This document shows, one piece after another, positions 26,275 to 35,446 of a DNA stretch of 64,000 nt (position 1 is the first letter of the stretch; every line of letters starts with the position of its first letter). The stretch lies in contig JAOPVP010000082.1 of the NCBI GenBank assembly GCA_025966135.1, positions 1 to 64,000 on the forward strand, read 5' to 3'. This DNA comes from Frankiales bacterium. Lineage in GTDB: Bacteria > Actinomycetota > Actinomycetes > Mycobacteriales > SCTD01. Position numbers and translations under genes: made by a program. Under the pieces are notes generated by a model that saw only the letters and a program-made list of their open reading frames with translations, had not been told where the DNA came from and made no database searches.

Positions 26275-26627
26275 CTGAGCTCGGCGCGGAGGACGGCAAG
26301 ATCCTGACCCTGGCCCGGGGTGCCCGCCTGCGCGCTCACGTGCCCCACACGGGGGTGGCCGAGGGGGCTGCGGTCCGCGACACGGACGGTCGCACCTATG
26401 CGGCCGCGACCGTGGAGAACTCCGACCCGGGCCTCACGACGTCTGCGTTGAGGGCGGCCATCGCCGCCGCTGCCTCGAGTGGCGCGCGGTCCTTCGAGGC
26501 CGCGGTTGTCGTGACCGAGTCCTTGGTCTCCGATGCGGACCTCGCCCTGCTGCGGGAGTTCGGCGTCGGCACCCCACTGCTGGTGGCCGGCCCCGACGGC
26601 GAGCTCCGCGAGCGACGGCACAGCTGA
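26271..26627 (+). CDS. Degenerate cytidine-deaminase-fold protein next to era
   Basis: 118 residues that keep the cytidine deaminase framework: TVENSDPGLTTSALRAA aligns with the NVENASYGLTLCAERVA region. The catalytic zinc ligands are lost. The expected C/H-A-E reads S-A-L, and the P-C-x2-C motif is replaced by VSDADLALLREF. It is therefore unlikely to deaminate, and may be a structural or ligand-binding remnant. Its place between CNNM and era, with a 4-base overlap on one side and a 1-base overlap on the other, implies retained function. Confidence 0.82.
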   Translation: MTELGAEDGKILTLARGARLRAHVPHTGVAEGAAVRDTDGRTYAAATVENSDPGLTTSALRAAIAAAASSGARSFEAAVVVTESLVSDADLALLREFGVGTPLLVAGPDGELRERRHS

Positions 26628-27520
26628 TGTTCAAGTCGGGTTTCGCGTGCTTCGTGGGCCGTCCGAACGCGGGGAAGTCGACGCTGACCAACGCCCTCAT
26701 CGGGCAGAAGGTCGCGATCACCTCCTCGCGCCCGCAGACCACCCGGCACGCGATCCGCGGCATCGTGCACCGCGACGACGCCCAGCTGGTGCTCGTCGAC
26801 ACCCCGGGGCTGCACAAGCCACGGACGCTGCTGGGGGAGCGCCTCAACGACCTGGTGCGCGAGACCTACGCGGGCGTTGACGTCATCTGCTTCTGCGTCA
26901 CCGCCGACGACAAGATCGGGCCGGGGGACCGGTTCATCGCGGCCGAGCTGTCCCAGGTCTCGACGCCGGTCATCGCGGTCGTGACCAAGACGGACCTGGC
27001 CACCAAGGACCGGGTCGGCGAGCAGCTGCTCGCCGTCAGCGCCCTCGCCGACTGGGCCGACGTGGTGCCGACCAGCGCTGTCGACGGCTTCCAGGTGCAG
27101 CTGCTGGCCGACCTGCTGGTCAGCCGGCTGCCCGAGGGGCCGGCGCTCTACCCGGACGGTGAGCTCACCGACGAGCCCGAGCAGGTCCTCGCCGCCGAGA
27201 TGATCCGCGAGGCCACCCTCGAGGGCGTGCGTGACGAGCTGCCGCACTCCATCGCCGTCACCATCGAGGAGATGCTGCCCCGCACCGAGCGGCCGCCGGA
27301 CAAGCCGCTGCTCGACGTCTACGCGACGATCCACGTCGAGCGCGACAGTCAGAAGGCCATCATCCTGGGCAAGGGCGGCAGCCGCCTCCGGGACGTGGGC
27401 ATCACAGCCCGCAAGCAGATCGAGACCCTGCTCGGGACGCCGATCTACCTGGACCTTCGGGTGACCGTGGCCAAGGACTGGCAGCGCGATCCGAAGCAGC
27501 TCAAGAAGCTCGGCTTCTAG
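26627..27520 (+). CDS. era: GTPase Era
   Basis: Essential 297-residue GTPase that binds the 3' end of 16S rRNA in 30S assembly. G1 is GRPNAGKS, G2 lies around SRPQTTRH, G3 is DTPGLHK and G4 TKTD. The C-terminal KH domain has ILGKGGSRLRDVG. It overlaps the preceding stop by one base (TGATG). With ybeY and the PhoH-like gene it forms a ribosome-maturation operon, and recO follows nearby. Confidence 0.98.
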   Translation: MFKSGFACFVGRPNAGKSTLTNALIGQKVAITSSRPQTTRHAIRGIVHRDDAQLVLVDTPGLHKPRTLLGERLNDLVRETYAGVDVICFCVTADDKIGPGDRFIAAELSQVSTPVIAVVTKTDLATKDRVGEQLLAVSALADWADVVPTSAVDGFQVQLLADLLVSRLPEGPALYPDGELTDEPEQVLAAEMIREATLEGVRDELPHSIAVTIEEMLPRTERPPDKPLLDVYATIHVERDSQKAIILGKGGSRLRDVGITARKQIETLLGTPIYLDLRVTVAKDWQRDPKQLKKLGF

Positions 27521-27522
27521 CC

Positions 27523-27918
27523 ATGCCGCTGGGCCACCTCGGGATCAACGTGCCGGATCTGACCGCGGCGAGGGCCTACTACGACGTCGTGATGCCGGCC
27601 GTTGACTACCAGCCCTTCTTCGCGACCGAGGAACAGTTCTCCTACCAGCCGGTCGACGGCACCTCCGGGGCGATGGTGTTCTTCTACCGGACTGCCGAGC
27701 CGCGGGTGCACTCGCCGACGGCGACAGGCGTGCAGCACCTGGCCTTCACCCTTTCGACCCGGGAAGCTGTGCAGGCTGTGCGCGACCTGGTGGCGGGGCT
27801 GGGCAGCGTCGTGGTCCACGAGCCGCAGGAGTTCCCGCAGTACCACGCCGGTTACTACGCGACGTTCTGGCAGGACCCGTTCGGCCTGGTGCTGGAGGCG
27901 GTCTGCCACCAGGCCTAG
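27523..27918 (+). CDS. VOC family protein (glyoxalase/dioxygenase fold)
   Basis: 131-residue vicinal-oxygen-chelate protein. The two beta-alpha-beta modules begin at HLGINVPDLTAARAYYDVV and HLAFTLSTREAVQAV, with a terminal FWQDPFGLVLEAVC. Likely metal ligands are His5, the His of the second module and the C-terminal Glu. Substrate unknown. It starts 2 bases after the era stop. Confidence 0.87.
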   Translation: MPLGHLGINVPDLTAARAYYDVVMPAVDYQPFFATEEQFSYQPVDGTSGAMVFFYRTAEPRVHSPTATGVQHLAFTLSTREAVQAVRDLVAGLGSVVVHEPQEFPQYHAGYYATFWQDPFGLVLEAVCHQA

Positions 27919-27968
27919 GTCGCGCGTGCCGACCGGCGTGCGGGAGGCTCGAGGACTAGCGTGGAGCT

Positions 27969-28694
27969 GTGAGCCTCTACCGCGACGAGGGCGTCGTGCT
28001 CCGCGTGCAGAAGCTCGGTGAGGCCGACCGGATCATCACCCTCCTGACGCGTCGGCACGGCCGGATCAGGGCGGTCGCCAAAGGGGTTCGCCGTACCCGG
28101 TCGAAGTTCGGTGCCTCCGTCGAGCCCTTCAGCCACGTCGATGTGCAGCTGTACGCCGGTCGCAACCTCGACATCGTCACGCAAGCCGAGAGCCTCACTG
28201 CCTACGGCGAGCAGCTGGTGGGCGACTACAGCCGCTACACAGCCGGGACGGCGGTGCTGGAGACGGCCGAGCGGCTGACCGCTGAGGAGCGCGAGCCGGC
28301 GCTGCGGCTGTTCCTCCTGGTGATCGGCGCCCTGCGGACGCTGACCGAGCGCGACCCCTCGCTGGTGCTGGACGCCTTCCTGCTGCGTGCCATGTCGGTC
28401 TCCGGCTACGCGCCCGCACTGCTGGACTGCGCGCGCTGTGGTGCCGCCGGCCCGCACCGGGCGTTCTCCGTCCCCGCGGGAGGGGTCGTCTGCGCGGCCT
28501 GCCGCCCGGCGGGTGCGGCATCGCCTCCTCCCGCGACGCTGGCCCTCATGGCTGACCTGATGGCTGGGGAGTGGGAGGCTGCCGAAGCGACCGAGACCCG
28601 TACCCGCCGTGACGCCAGCGGCCTGGTCGCCGCGCACCTGCAGTGGCACCTGGAGCGAGGGTTGCGGTCGCTGCCGCTGGTGGAGCGCCGGTGA
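27969..28694 (+). CDS. recO: DNA repair protein RecO
   Basis: 241-residue recombination mediator of the RecFOR pathway. The N-terminal OB fold ([19 protein letters not shown]) is followed by a helical domain with a zinc finger, C-x2-C near CARCGAAG and C-x2-C at CAACRP. GTG start. It overlaps uppS by 4 bases; era-recO-uppS is a standard actinobacterial order. Confidence 0.96.
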   Translation: MSLYRDEGVVLRVQKLGEADRIITLLTRRHGRIRAVAKGVRRTRSKFGASVEPFSHVDVQLYAGRNLDIVTQAESLTAYGEQLVGDYSRYTAGTAVLETAERLTAEEREPALRLFLLVIGALRTLTERDPSLVLDAFLLRAMSVSGYAPALLDCARCGAAGPHRAFSVPAGGVVCAACRPAGAASPPPATLALMADLMAGEWEAAEATETRTRRDASGLVAAHLQWHLERGLRSLPLVERR

Positions 28695-29497
28695 GGAAGC
28701 GCACGCAGCACGCCCGGCCTGCCCCCCACCCGTCCGGAGCGGTGCCGCCGCCCATTCCGCCCGATCTGGTGCCGCGGCACGTCGCCATCGTCATGGACGG
28801 CAACGGCCGGTGGGCCAAGGACCGCGGGCAGCCGCGGACCGCCGGCCACGAGGCCGGCGAGGCGGCGCTGTTCGACGTGGTCGAGGGGGCGATCGAGCTC
28901 GGGGTCGGGTGGGTGTCGGCCTACGCCTTCTCCACCGAGAACTGGAAGCGCAGCCCCGATGAGGTCCGCTTCCTGATGGGCTTCAACCGTGACGTCATCC
29001 GGCGCCGTCGCGACGAGATGCACGCCCTCGGTGTCCGGGTCCGTTGGGCCGGGCGGCGGCCGCGGTTGTGGAAGTCGGTGATCGACGAGCTGGAGGCTGC
29101 CGAGGAGCTGACCCGGCACAACGACGTGTGCACGCTGACGATGTGCGTCAACTACGGCGGACGGGCCGAGATCGCCGACGCCGCAAGGGCTTTGGCGCAC
29201 GACGTCGCGTCTGGCAGGGTCAAGCCGGACAAGGTCGACGAGCGGCTGCTGGCGCGGTACCTCGACGAGCCGGACATGCCCGACGTCGACCTGTTCCTGC
29301 GGACGTCGGGGGAGCAGCGCACGTCCAACTTCCTGCTGTGGCAGTCGGCGTACGCCGAGATGGTCTTCGTCCCGGAGCTGTGGCCGGACGTCGACCGCCG
29401 CGTGCTCTGGCGTGCCTGCGAGCAGTACGCCAGCCGCGACCGCCGGTACGGCGGGGCTGTCCCGAACGAGGTGCGCTCGCCTAAATTGGCACCGTGA
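28691..29497 (+). CDS. uppS: Isoprenyl transferase (undecaprenyl/polyprenyl diphosphate synthase)
   Basis: 268-residue cis-prenyltransferase producing the lipid carrier for cell-wall synthesis. Motifs: [33 protein letters not shown], and [20 protein letters not shown] with the catalytic and Mg-binding residues. The GTG overlapping recO gives a 30-residue Pro/Arg-rich N-terminal extension, common in actinobacteria. It overlaps the next VOC gene by 4 bases. Confidence 0.96.
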   Translation: MRKRTQHARPAPHPSGAVPPPIPPDLVPRHVAIVMDGNGRWAKDRGQPRTAGHEAGEAALFDVVEGAIELGVGWVSAYAFSTENWKRSPDEVRFLMGFNRDVIRRRRDEMHALGVRVRWAGRRPRLWKSVIDELEAAEELTRHNDVCTLTMCVNYGGRAEIADAARALAHDVASGRVKPDKVDERLLARYLDEPDMPDVDLFLRTSGEQRTSNFLLWQSAYAEMVFVPELWPDVDRRVLWRACEQYASRDRRYGGAVPNEVRSPKLAP

Positions 29498-29862
29498 CCA
29501 GGATCCACCACGTCAACGTGGTCGTGCCCCCTGGTCGGACTGATGCGGTGGTGCCGTTCTACGAGCTGCTCGGTCTGACACGGGTGGCCAAGCCCGAGGA
29601 GGCGCCGGCGCCCGAAGGGGCTTGGTTCGACCTCCCCGGTGGGACGACGCAGGTGCACGTGTCTGAGCGCGACGGGGAGAAGCACCCGTCGCAGCACTTC
29701 GCGCTCGCGGTCGACGACCTCGACGCCGTCGTCCTCGACCTCCGGCACGCGGGGCACCCGTGGAAGCCGTCCGCGGTCCTGCTGGGCGCCCGTCGCGGCA
29801 TGACGGCCGACCCGGAGGGCAACGTCGTGGAACTCGTCGAAGCCGTCGGTCCTTTCGCCTGA
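29494..29862 (+). CDS. VOC family protein (glyoxalase superfamily)
   Basis: 122-residue VOC protein, distinct from the one after era. It has the paired modules [20 protein letters not shown] and [20 protein letters not shown], and ends in [14 protein letters not shown]. It starts within the uppS stop (GTGA), so it is probably co-translated. Reaction not predictable. Confidence 0.85.
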   Translation: MTRIHHVNVVVPPGRTDAVVPFYELLGLTRVAKPEEAPAPEGAWFDLPGGTTQVHVSERDGEKHPSQHFALAVDDLDAVVLDLRHAGHPWKPSAVLLGARRGMTADPEGNVVELVEAVGPFA

Positions 29863-29963
29863 CGGACGTGCCGCCCCTCCCTGGGTGCCATCTTCAGGGA
29901 AGTTCCACCGTCGCCAAGCGCGGTCGAGCTTCCGCAAACCCGTGCCAGGCACGGCAGCGGAGC

Positions 29964-30242
29964 TCAGAGCAGGAAGAGCACCGCGCGGACGACGAGGGCG
30001 GCCACCACCGCTGAGCGGAGCGCCCGGGCCTGGGTGTTGAGCGCGGGCCAACCCAACAGCAGCAGGAGCCCGAGCAACCCAGACAGCACGAGCAGCAGCA
30101 GAGCGCCCACTGCACCGCGGGTCAGCAACCCGCCCACGAGGAGTGCCGCAACGAGGAGGAAGGGGACGATCCGGGGCAACCGGGCCAGCAGGATGACAGC
30201 AGGACCGGCCTGGACCTCGACGCGGCGACGAAACGTGCTCAC
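29964..30242 (-). CDS. Small two- to three-pass membrane protein (DUF6703-like)
   Basis: 92 residues. A basic N-terminus (STFRRRVEVQ) is followed by hydrophobic segments near 22-58 and 72-90. The GTG start faces away from the next gene, with 18 bases between the divergent starts. It resembles small actinobacterial membrane proteins named DUF6703, an assignment made from memory of the pattern. Function unknown. Confidence 0.6.
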   Translation of the reverse strand: MSTFRRRVEVQAGPAVILLARLPRIVPFLLVAALLVGGLLTRGAVGALLLLVLSGLLGLLLLLGWPALNTQARALRSAVVAALVVRAVLFLL

Positions 30243-30260
30243 CGGTCTAGCCTGCCACGT

Positions 30261-30644
30261 GTGCTCGTGGTGACCCGTTTCGACATCCCCGAAGGGGAGG
30301 CCCCCGCCTTCCTGCCGAAGGCCCAGGTGGCCCTCGCGGCGTTCGCAGCCTGCCCCGGTTTCGTGCGGGGCCGCGTCGGCCGAGCTGCGGACGACCCGAC
30401 CGCCTGGGTGCTCACCACCGAGTGGGACGGCGTCGGTGCCTACCGGCGCAGCCTGTCCGCGTACGACGTCAAGGTCGACGCCGCCCCGCTCCTCGGGCTC
30501 GGGCGCGACGAGCCCAGCGCGTTCGAGGTCCTGCTCTCCGAGGATCTCGCGCGGCCAGGCGTGGCGCTGCCCAGCCGGCGGGCGGCGGACGCCGGCAGCA
30601 CCCGGATCGGTGAGAGCTCCGGGCCTGCTGTCAGCGACCTGTGA
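30261..30644 (+). CDS. Antibiotic biosynthesis monooxygenase-like (ABM) domain protein
   Basis: 127 residues. The first 95 show the dimeric alpha/beta barrel pattern: VVTRFDIPEGEAPAFLPKA, FAACPGFVRGRVGRAAD and WVLTTEWDGVGAYRRSL. The rest is a flexible tail. ABM proteins include small oxygenases and heme-degrading enzymes; the activity here is unknown. It sits just upstream of glyS. Confidence 0.8.
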   Translation: MLVVTRFDIPEGEAPAFLPKAQVALAAFAACPGFVRGRVGRAADDPTAWVLTTEWDGVGAYRRSLSAYDVKVDAAPLLGLGRDEPSAFEVLLSEDLARPGVALPSRRAADAGSTRIGESSGPAVSDL

Positions 30645-30725
30645 CGGGATCCGGCTGCAGCGCTGTGAGGTTGAGGCCGTAAGGTCATCATCCACCCGCC
30701 GACCGCCAGCCGGACTGGAGCACTC

Positions 30726-32093
30726 ATGGCAAAGTCGCCTGACCGCATGGAGACCATCGTCAGCCTCAGCAAGCGCCGAGGCCTGGTGTTCCCGTCCTCC
30801 GAGATCTACGGCGGTCTGCGGGCCTCGTGGGACTACGGCCCGCTCGGGGTGGAGCTCAAGAACAACGTCAAGCGCCAGTGGTGGAAGTCCATGGTGCAGG
30901 GCCGTGACGATGTCGTCGGTCTTGACTCCTGCGTGATCCTCGCCCGCGAGGTCTGGGAGACGTCCGGCCATGTGGCGACGTTCACGGACCCGCTGACCGA
31001 GTGCACCTCGTGCCACAAGCGGTTCCGGGCCGACCACCTCGAGGAGGCGCAGCCGGGCAAGTCGCTGGCCGAGATCGCGTGCCCCAACTGCGGCAACCGC
31101 GGCACGTTCACCGACCCGAAGAACTTCAGCGGTCTGCTCAAGACCTACCTGGGTCCGGTGGAGGACGAGAGCGGCCTGGCCTACCTGCGGCCCGAGACGG
31201 CGCAGGGCATCTTCATCAACTATCTCAACGTCCAACAGTCCGCGCGCAAGAAGCCGCCGTTCGGCATCGGGCAGATCGGCAAGAGCTTCCGCAACGAGAT
31301 CACGCCCGGCAACTTCATCTTCCGCACCCGTGAGTTCGAGCAGATGGAGATGGAGTTCTTCGTCAAGCCGGGTGAGGACACGCAGTGGCACCAGTACTGG
31401 ATCGACACCCGGCTGAGCTGGTTCACCGACCTGGGTGTCAACCCGGACAACTTGCGGCTCTTCGAGCACCCGTCGGAGAAGCGCAGCCACTACTCCACGC
31501 GCACGGTCGACATCGAGTACAGGTTCAACTTCACGGGCAACGAGTGGGGTGAGCTCGAGGGCATTGCCAACCGCACCGACTACGACCTCACCGTGCACAG
31601 CAAGGCGAGCGGCGCGGACCTGTCCTACTTCGACCAGGAGAGCGGTGAGCGCTACACGCCGTACGTCATCGAGCCTGCGGTGGGTGTGGACCGGAGCGCT
31701 CTGGTGTTCCTGCTCGACGCGTACTCCGAGGACGAGGCACCCAACGCCAAGGGCGTCATGGACAAGCGCGTCGTCCTCAAGCTCGACCCGCGCCTGGCGC
31801 CCGTGAAGGCGGCGGTGCTCCCGCTGTCACGCAACGCCGACCTCAGCCCGGTCGCCCGCGACTTGTCGGCGTCGCTGCGCAAGCACTGGAACGTCGACTT
31901 CGACGACGCCGGTGCGATCGGCCGCCGGTACAGGCGGCAGGACGAGATCGGTACGCCGTTCTGCGTGACGGTCGACTTCGACTCCCTCGAGGACCAGGCC
32001 GTCACGGTCCGGTCGCGCGACACGATGTCGCAGGACCGAGTCGCCCTCGACCAGGTCGAGAGGTACCTGAACGACAAGCTCGGGCCTCTGTAA
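30726..32093 (+). CDS. glyS: Glycine--tRNA ligase (single-chain, class II)
   Basis: 455-residue alpha2-type enzyme charging tRNA-Gly. Class II motifs are seen: [12 protein letters not shown] with the motif 2 loop [20 protein letters not shown], and motif 3 near [12 protein letters not shown] zinc-binding insertion lies near residues 94-125 (CTSCHKRF and CPNCGNRG). The C-terminal anticodon-binding domain follows. Length is normal. Confidence 0.98.
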   Translation: MAKSPDRMETIVSLSKRRGLVFPSSEIYGGLRASWDYGPLGVELKNNVKRQWWKSMVQGRDDVVGLDSCVILAREVWETSGHVATFTDPLTECTSCHKRFRADHLEEAQPGKSLAEIACPNCGNRGTFTDPKNFSGLLKTYLGPVEDESGLAYLRPETAQGIFINYLNVQQSARKKPPFGIGQIGKSFRNEITPGNFIFRTREFEQMEMEFFVKPGEDTQWHQYWIDTRLSWFTDLGVNPDNLRLFEHPSEKRSHYSTRTVDIEYRFNFTGNEWGELEGIANRTDYDLTVHSKASGADLSYFDQESGERYTPYVIEPAVGVDRSALVFLLDAYSEDEAPNAKGVMDKRVVLKLDPRLAPVKAAVLPLSRNADLSPVARDLSASLRKHWNVDFDDAGAIGRRYRRQDEIGTPFCVTVDFDSLEDQAVTVRSRDTMSQDRVALDQVERYLNDKLGPL

Positions 32094-32146
32094 GGCTGCG
32101 TATCACGGGGCTGTAACACTTTCGTTCAGGGTTCAGAGGAGGCTGC

Positions 32147-34819
32147 GTGACCAAGTACGTCTACGACTTCGCCGAGGGCAGCCGGGACATGAAGGACCTG
32201 CTCGGCGGGAAGGGCGCCAACCTGTCCGAGATGACCAATCTCGGTCTTCCCGTGCCTCCTGGGTTCGTCATCACGACCGAGGCGTGCACCGCCTACCTGG
32301 TGAACGGCGACGTGCCGGCCGAGCTCGCGGCAGAGGTGACGCAGCACCTGGACGCCCTCCAGGCGAAGATGGGCAAGAAGCTCGGGGACGCCGACGACCC
32401 GCTGCTGGTCAGCGTCCGGTCCGGTGCGAAGTTCTCGATGCCGGGGATGATGGACACCGTTCTCAACATCGGGCTCAACGACGCTTCGGTGGAGGGGCTC
32501 GCCCGGCAGGGCAACGAGCGGTTCGCCTGGGACTCCTACCGCAGGCTGGTCCAGATGTTCGGCAAGACGGTGCTGGGCGTCGACGGCGAGCTGTTCGAGC
32601 ACGCCCTGGAGGCGGCCAAGAAGGCCAAGGGCACGGTCCACGACCTGGACCTCGATGCCCGCGACCTGCATGGGCTGGTCGACGAGTTCAAGGCGATCGT
32701 CCTGAAGGCGACGGGTGCTGAGTTCCCGCAGGACCCGCGCGAGCAGATGGAGCTCGCGACCAAGGCGGTCTTCGACTCCTGGAACGGCGAGCGCGCCCGG
32801 CTCTACCGACGGCAGGAACGGATCCCCTCCGACCTGGGCACCGCCGTCAACGTCTGCACGATGGTGTTCGGCAACCTCGGCATGGACTCCGGCACCGGGG
32901 TGGCCTTCACCCGTGACCCGGGCAGCGGCGCCCAGGGCGTTTACGGCGACTACCTGCAGAACGCCCAAGGGGAGGACGTCGTCGCGGGTATCCGCAACAC
33001 CCTGCAGCTGCAGGAGCTGGAGGGCATCGACAAGCCCGCCTACGACGAGCTCATGACCATCATGGCGACGCTGGAGCACCACTACCGCGACCTGTGCGAC
33101 ATCGAGTTCACGATCGAGCGCGGCAAGCTCTGGATGCTGCAGACCCGGGTGGGCAAGCGCACCGCAGGGGCAGCCTTCCGCATCGCGACGCAGCTCGTCG
33201 ACGAGGGCCTGATCAGCGAGGACGAGGCGCTGCTGCGGGTCACCGGCGCTCAGCTGATGCAGCTGATGTTCCCCAAGTTCGGCGACACGTCCCAGGCACG
33301 GAAGCTCACCAAGGGCATGGGTGCCTCACCGGGAGCCGCCGTCGGCAAGGCCGTCTTCACCAGCGAGGTCGCGGTCCAGTGGGCTGCCCGGGGCGAGGAC
33401 GTGGTGCTGGTGCGCCGCGAGACCAACCCCGACGACCTGTCCGGCATGATCGCTGCCCGAGGCATCCTCACGAGCCGTGGCGGCAAGACTTCGCACGCCG
33501 CGGTGGTCGCGCGTGGCATGGGCAAGACGTGCGTCTGCGGTGCCGAGGAGCTGGAGATCGACACCGCCGAGCGCACGATCACGCTGCGAGACGGCACCGT
33601 CGTCGGCGAGGGTGATCTGCTGTCCATCGACGGGACCACCGGTGAGGTTTTCGCCGGCGAGGTCGCGGTCACACCGAGCCCGGTCGTGCAGTACTTCGAG
33701 GGCTCGCTGGCCTCGGAGGACGGCGACGACCTCGTCCAGGCCGTGCACCGGCTCATCAGGCACGCCGACGGGGTCCGCCGGCTGAAGGTACGGACCAACG
33801 CCGACACCGGCGAGGACGCCGCCCGGGCCCGACGCTTCGGCGCCGAGGGCATCGGTCTGTGCCGCACCGAGCACATGTTCCTGGGCGAGCGGCGCAAGCT
33901 CGTCGAGACGCTGATCATCAGCGACACCGAGTCGGAGCAGCAGGCGGCGCTCGCCGCGCTGTTGCCGCCCCAGCGTGATGACTTCGTCGAGATCCTGCGC
34001 GCGATGGACGGTCAGCCGGTGACGGTGCGTCTGATCGACCCGCCACTCCACGAGTTCCTGCCCGACCTCACCGAGCTCACGGTCGAGATCGCGGTGGCCG
34101 AGGCCAAGGGGGAGACGCCGGAGCCGGTCCGGGTACGGCTGCTCGAGGAGGTGCGTCGCCTCCACGAGATGAACCCGATGCTCGGGCTGCGCGGCGTCCG
34201 GCTCGGCCTGGTCATCCCGGGCCTGTTCGCACTCCAGGTGCGCGCCCTCGCCGAGGCGGCCAAGCTCCTCAAGGACGACGGCCTCGATCCGCGCCCCGAG
34301 GTCATGGTGCCGCTGGTGGGTGCCGTGCAGGAGCTCGAGCTGGTCCGCGAGGAGGCCGAACGGATCCTGGCCGAGGTCGGCGTGACAGCCCCGATCGGGA
34401 CGATGATCGAGCTGCCGCGAGCCGCTATGACGGCCGGCCAGATCGCCGAGGCCGCGGAGTTCTTCTCCTTCGGCACCAACGACCTGACCCAGACCACGTG
34501 GGGGTTCTCGCGCGACGACGTCGAGGCCTCGTTCTTCAGCCGCTACCTCGACCTGGGCATCTTCGGGGTCAGCCCGTTCGAGTCCATCGACCGTGACGGC
34601 GTCGGGCGGCTGGTCCGGACCGCGGTCGACGAGGGCCGGGCCACCCGCAGTGACCTGCACCTCGGTGTCTGCGGTGAGCACGGCGGAGACCCCGACTCCG
34701 TGCACTTCTTCCACGAGGCCGGCCTCGACTACGTCAGCTGCTCGCCCTTCCGGGTGCCAGTGGCCCGTCTCGAGGCCGGTCGTGCCTCGCTCGAGGCCAC
34801 GGCGAGCGACACCCGGTAG
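32147..34819 (+). CDS. ppdK: Pyruvate, phosphate dikinase
   Basis: 890 residues, the usual length. It interconverts pyruvate, ATP and Pi with PEP, AMP and PPi. The N-terminal ATP-grasp region includes LLGGKGANLSEM and RSGAKFSMPGMMDTVLN. The swivelling His domain has GGKTSHAAVVARGMGKTCVC with the catalytic His. The C-terminal PEP/pyruvate TIM barrel ends with GVCGEHGGDPDSVHFF. The GTG start has an AGAGGAGG ribosome binding site. It suggests reversible glycolysis/gluconeogenesis at the PEP node. The YdcF gene follows after 2 bases. Confidence 0.97.
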   Translation: MTKYVYDFAEGSRDMKDLLGGKGANLSEMTNLGLPVPPGFVITTEACTAYLVNGDVPAELAAEVTQHLDALQAKMGKKLGDADDPLLVSVRSGAKFSMPGMMDTVLNIGLNDASVEGLARQGNERFAWDSYRRLVQMFGKTVLGVDGELFEHALEAAKKAKGTVHDLDLDARDLHGLVDEFKAIVLKATGAEFPQDPREQMELATKAVFDSWNGERARLYRRQERIPSDLGTAVNVCTMVFGNLGMDSGTGVAFTRDPGSGAQGVYGDYLQNAQGEDVVAGIRNTLQLQELEGIDKPAYDELMTIMATLEHHYRDLCDIEFTIERGKLWMLQTRVGKRTAGAAFRIATQLVDEGLISEDEALLRVTGAQLMQLMFPKFGDTSQARKLTKGMGASPGAAVGKAVFTSEVAVQWAARGEDVVLVRRETNPDDLSGMIAARGILTSRGGKTSHAAVVARGMGKTCVCGAEELEIDTAERTITLRDGTVVGEGDLLSIDGTTGEVFAGEVAVTPSPVVQYFEGSLASEDGDDLVQAVHRLIRHADGVRRLKVRTNADTGEDAARARRFGAEGIGLCRTEHMFLGERRKLVETLIISDTESEQQAALAALLPPQRDDFVEILRAMDGQPVTVRLIDPPLHEFLPDLTELTVEIAVAEAKGETPEPVRVRLLEEVRRLHEMNPMLGLRGVRLGLVIPGLFALQVRALAEAAKLLKDDGLDPRPEVMVPLVGAVQELELVREEAERILAEVGVTAPIGTMIELPRAAMTAGQIAEAAEFFSFGTNDLTQTTWGFSRDDVEASFFSRYLDLGIFGVSPFESIDRDGVGRLVRTAVDEGRATRSDLHLGVCGEHGGDPDSVHFFHEAGLDYVSCSPFRVPVARLEAGRASLEATASDTR

Positions 34820-34821
34820 TC

Positions 34822-35418
34822 GTGTTCCTGCTGCTGTTCTCCAAGACGGTCCGGCGCATCCTCGCCTCGATCGTGCTCGCACTGGTGGCCGTCGTGCTCG
34901 GCACGGCCGGCCGGGTCTGGTACGTCGCCCGCCAGGACAGCCGCCCGCGCTCCGACACCATCGTCGTACTCGGTGCGTCGCAGTTCGACGGACGGCCCAG
35001 CGCCGTCTTCAAGGCCCGGCTCGACCACGCCAAGCAGCTGTACGACGAGCACGTCGCCTCGCGGATCGTGACGGTGGGCGGCGGAGCCCCGGGCGACCGG
35101 TTCACGGAGGCGCAGGCCGGGGCCGCGTACCTGAAGACGCACGGCGTGGCGGCGGTCGTGGCGATCGGTGTGGGCCGCGACACGCTGCAGTCCATGAAGG
35201 CGCTGAAGGGCGAGTTCGCCAAGCAGGGCTGGACGTCGGCCGTCCTTGTCACCGACCCGTGGCACTCAATGCGGTCGCGTCGGATGGCCACCGACCTCGG
35301 CATCACCGCCTTCACGTCGCCAGTCCGGACCGGCCCGGCCGTCGCGGCCACAGGAACCGAGCTGCGGTACGTCGGCCGGGAGACCGCGGCCTACCTCTAC
35401 TACCGACTGTTCGACTGA
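34822..35418 (+). CDS. YdcF/SanA family (DUF218) membrane-anchored protein
   Basis: 198 residues. One N-terminal transmembrane segment near 12-30 is followed by a DUF218 domain: IVVLGASQFDGRPSAVFKAR, IVTVGGGAPGDRFTEAQAGA, and VLVTDPWHSMRSRRMATDLG with the conserved polar residues. Relatives act in envelope integrity. It is transcribed directly after ppdK. Confidence 0.9.
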   Translation: MFLLLFSKTVRRILASIVLALVAVVLGTAGRVWYVARQDSRPRSDTIVVLGASQFDGRPSAVFKARLDHAKQLYDEHVASRIVTVGGGAPGDRFTEAQAGAAYLKTHGVAAVVAIGVGRDTLQSMKALKGEFAKQGWTSAVLVTDPWHSMRSRRMATDLGITAFTSPVRTGPAVAATGTELRYVGRETAAYLYYRLFD

Positions 35419-35446
35419 CCCGTCGGCAGCAGGAGATCGCCGGTCA

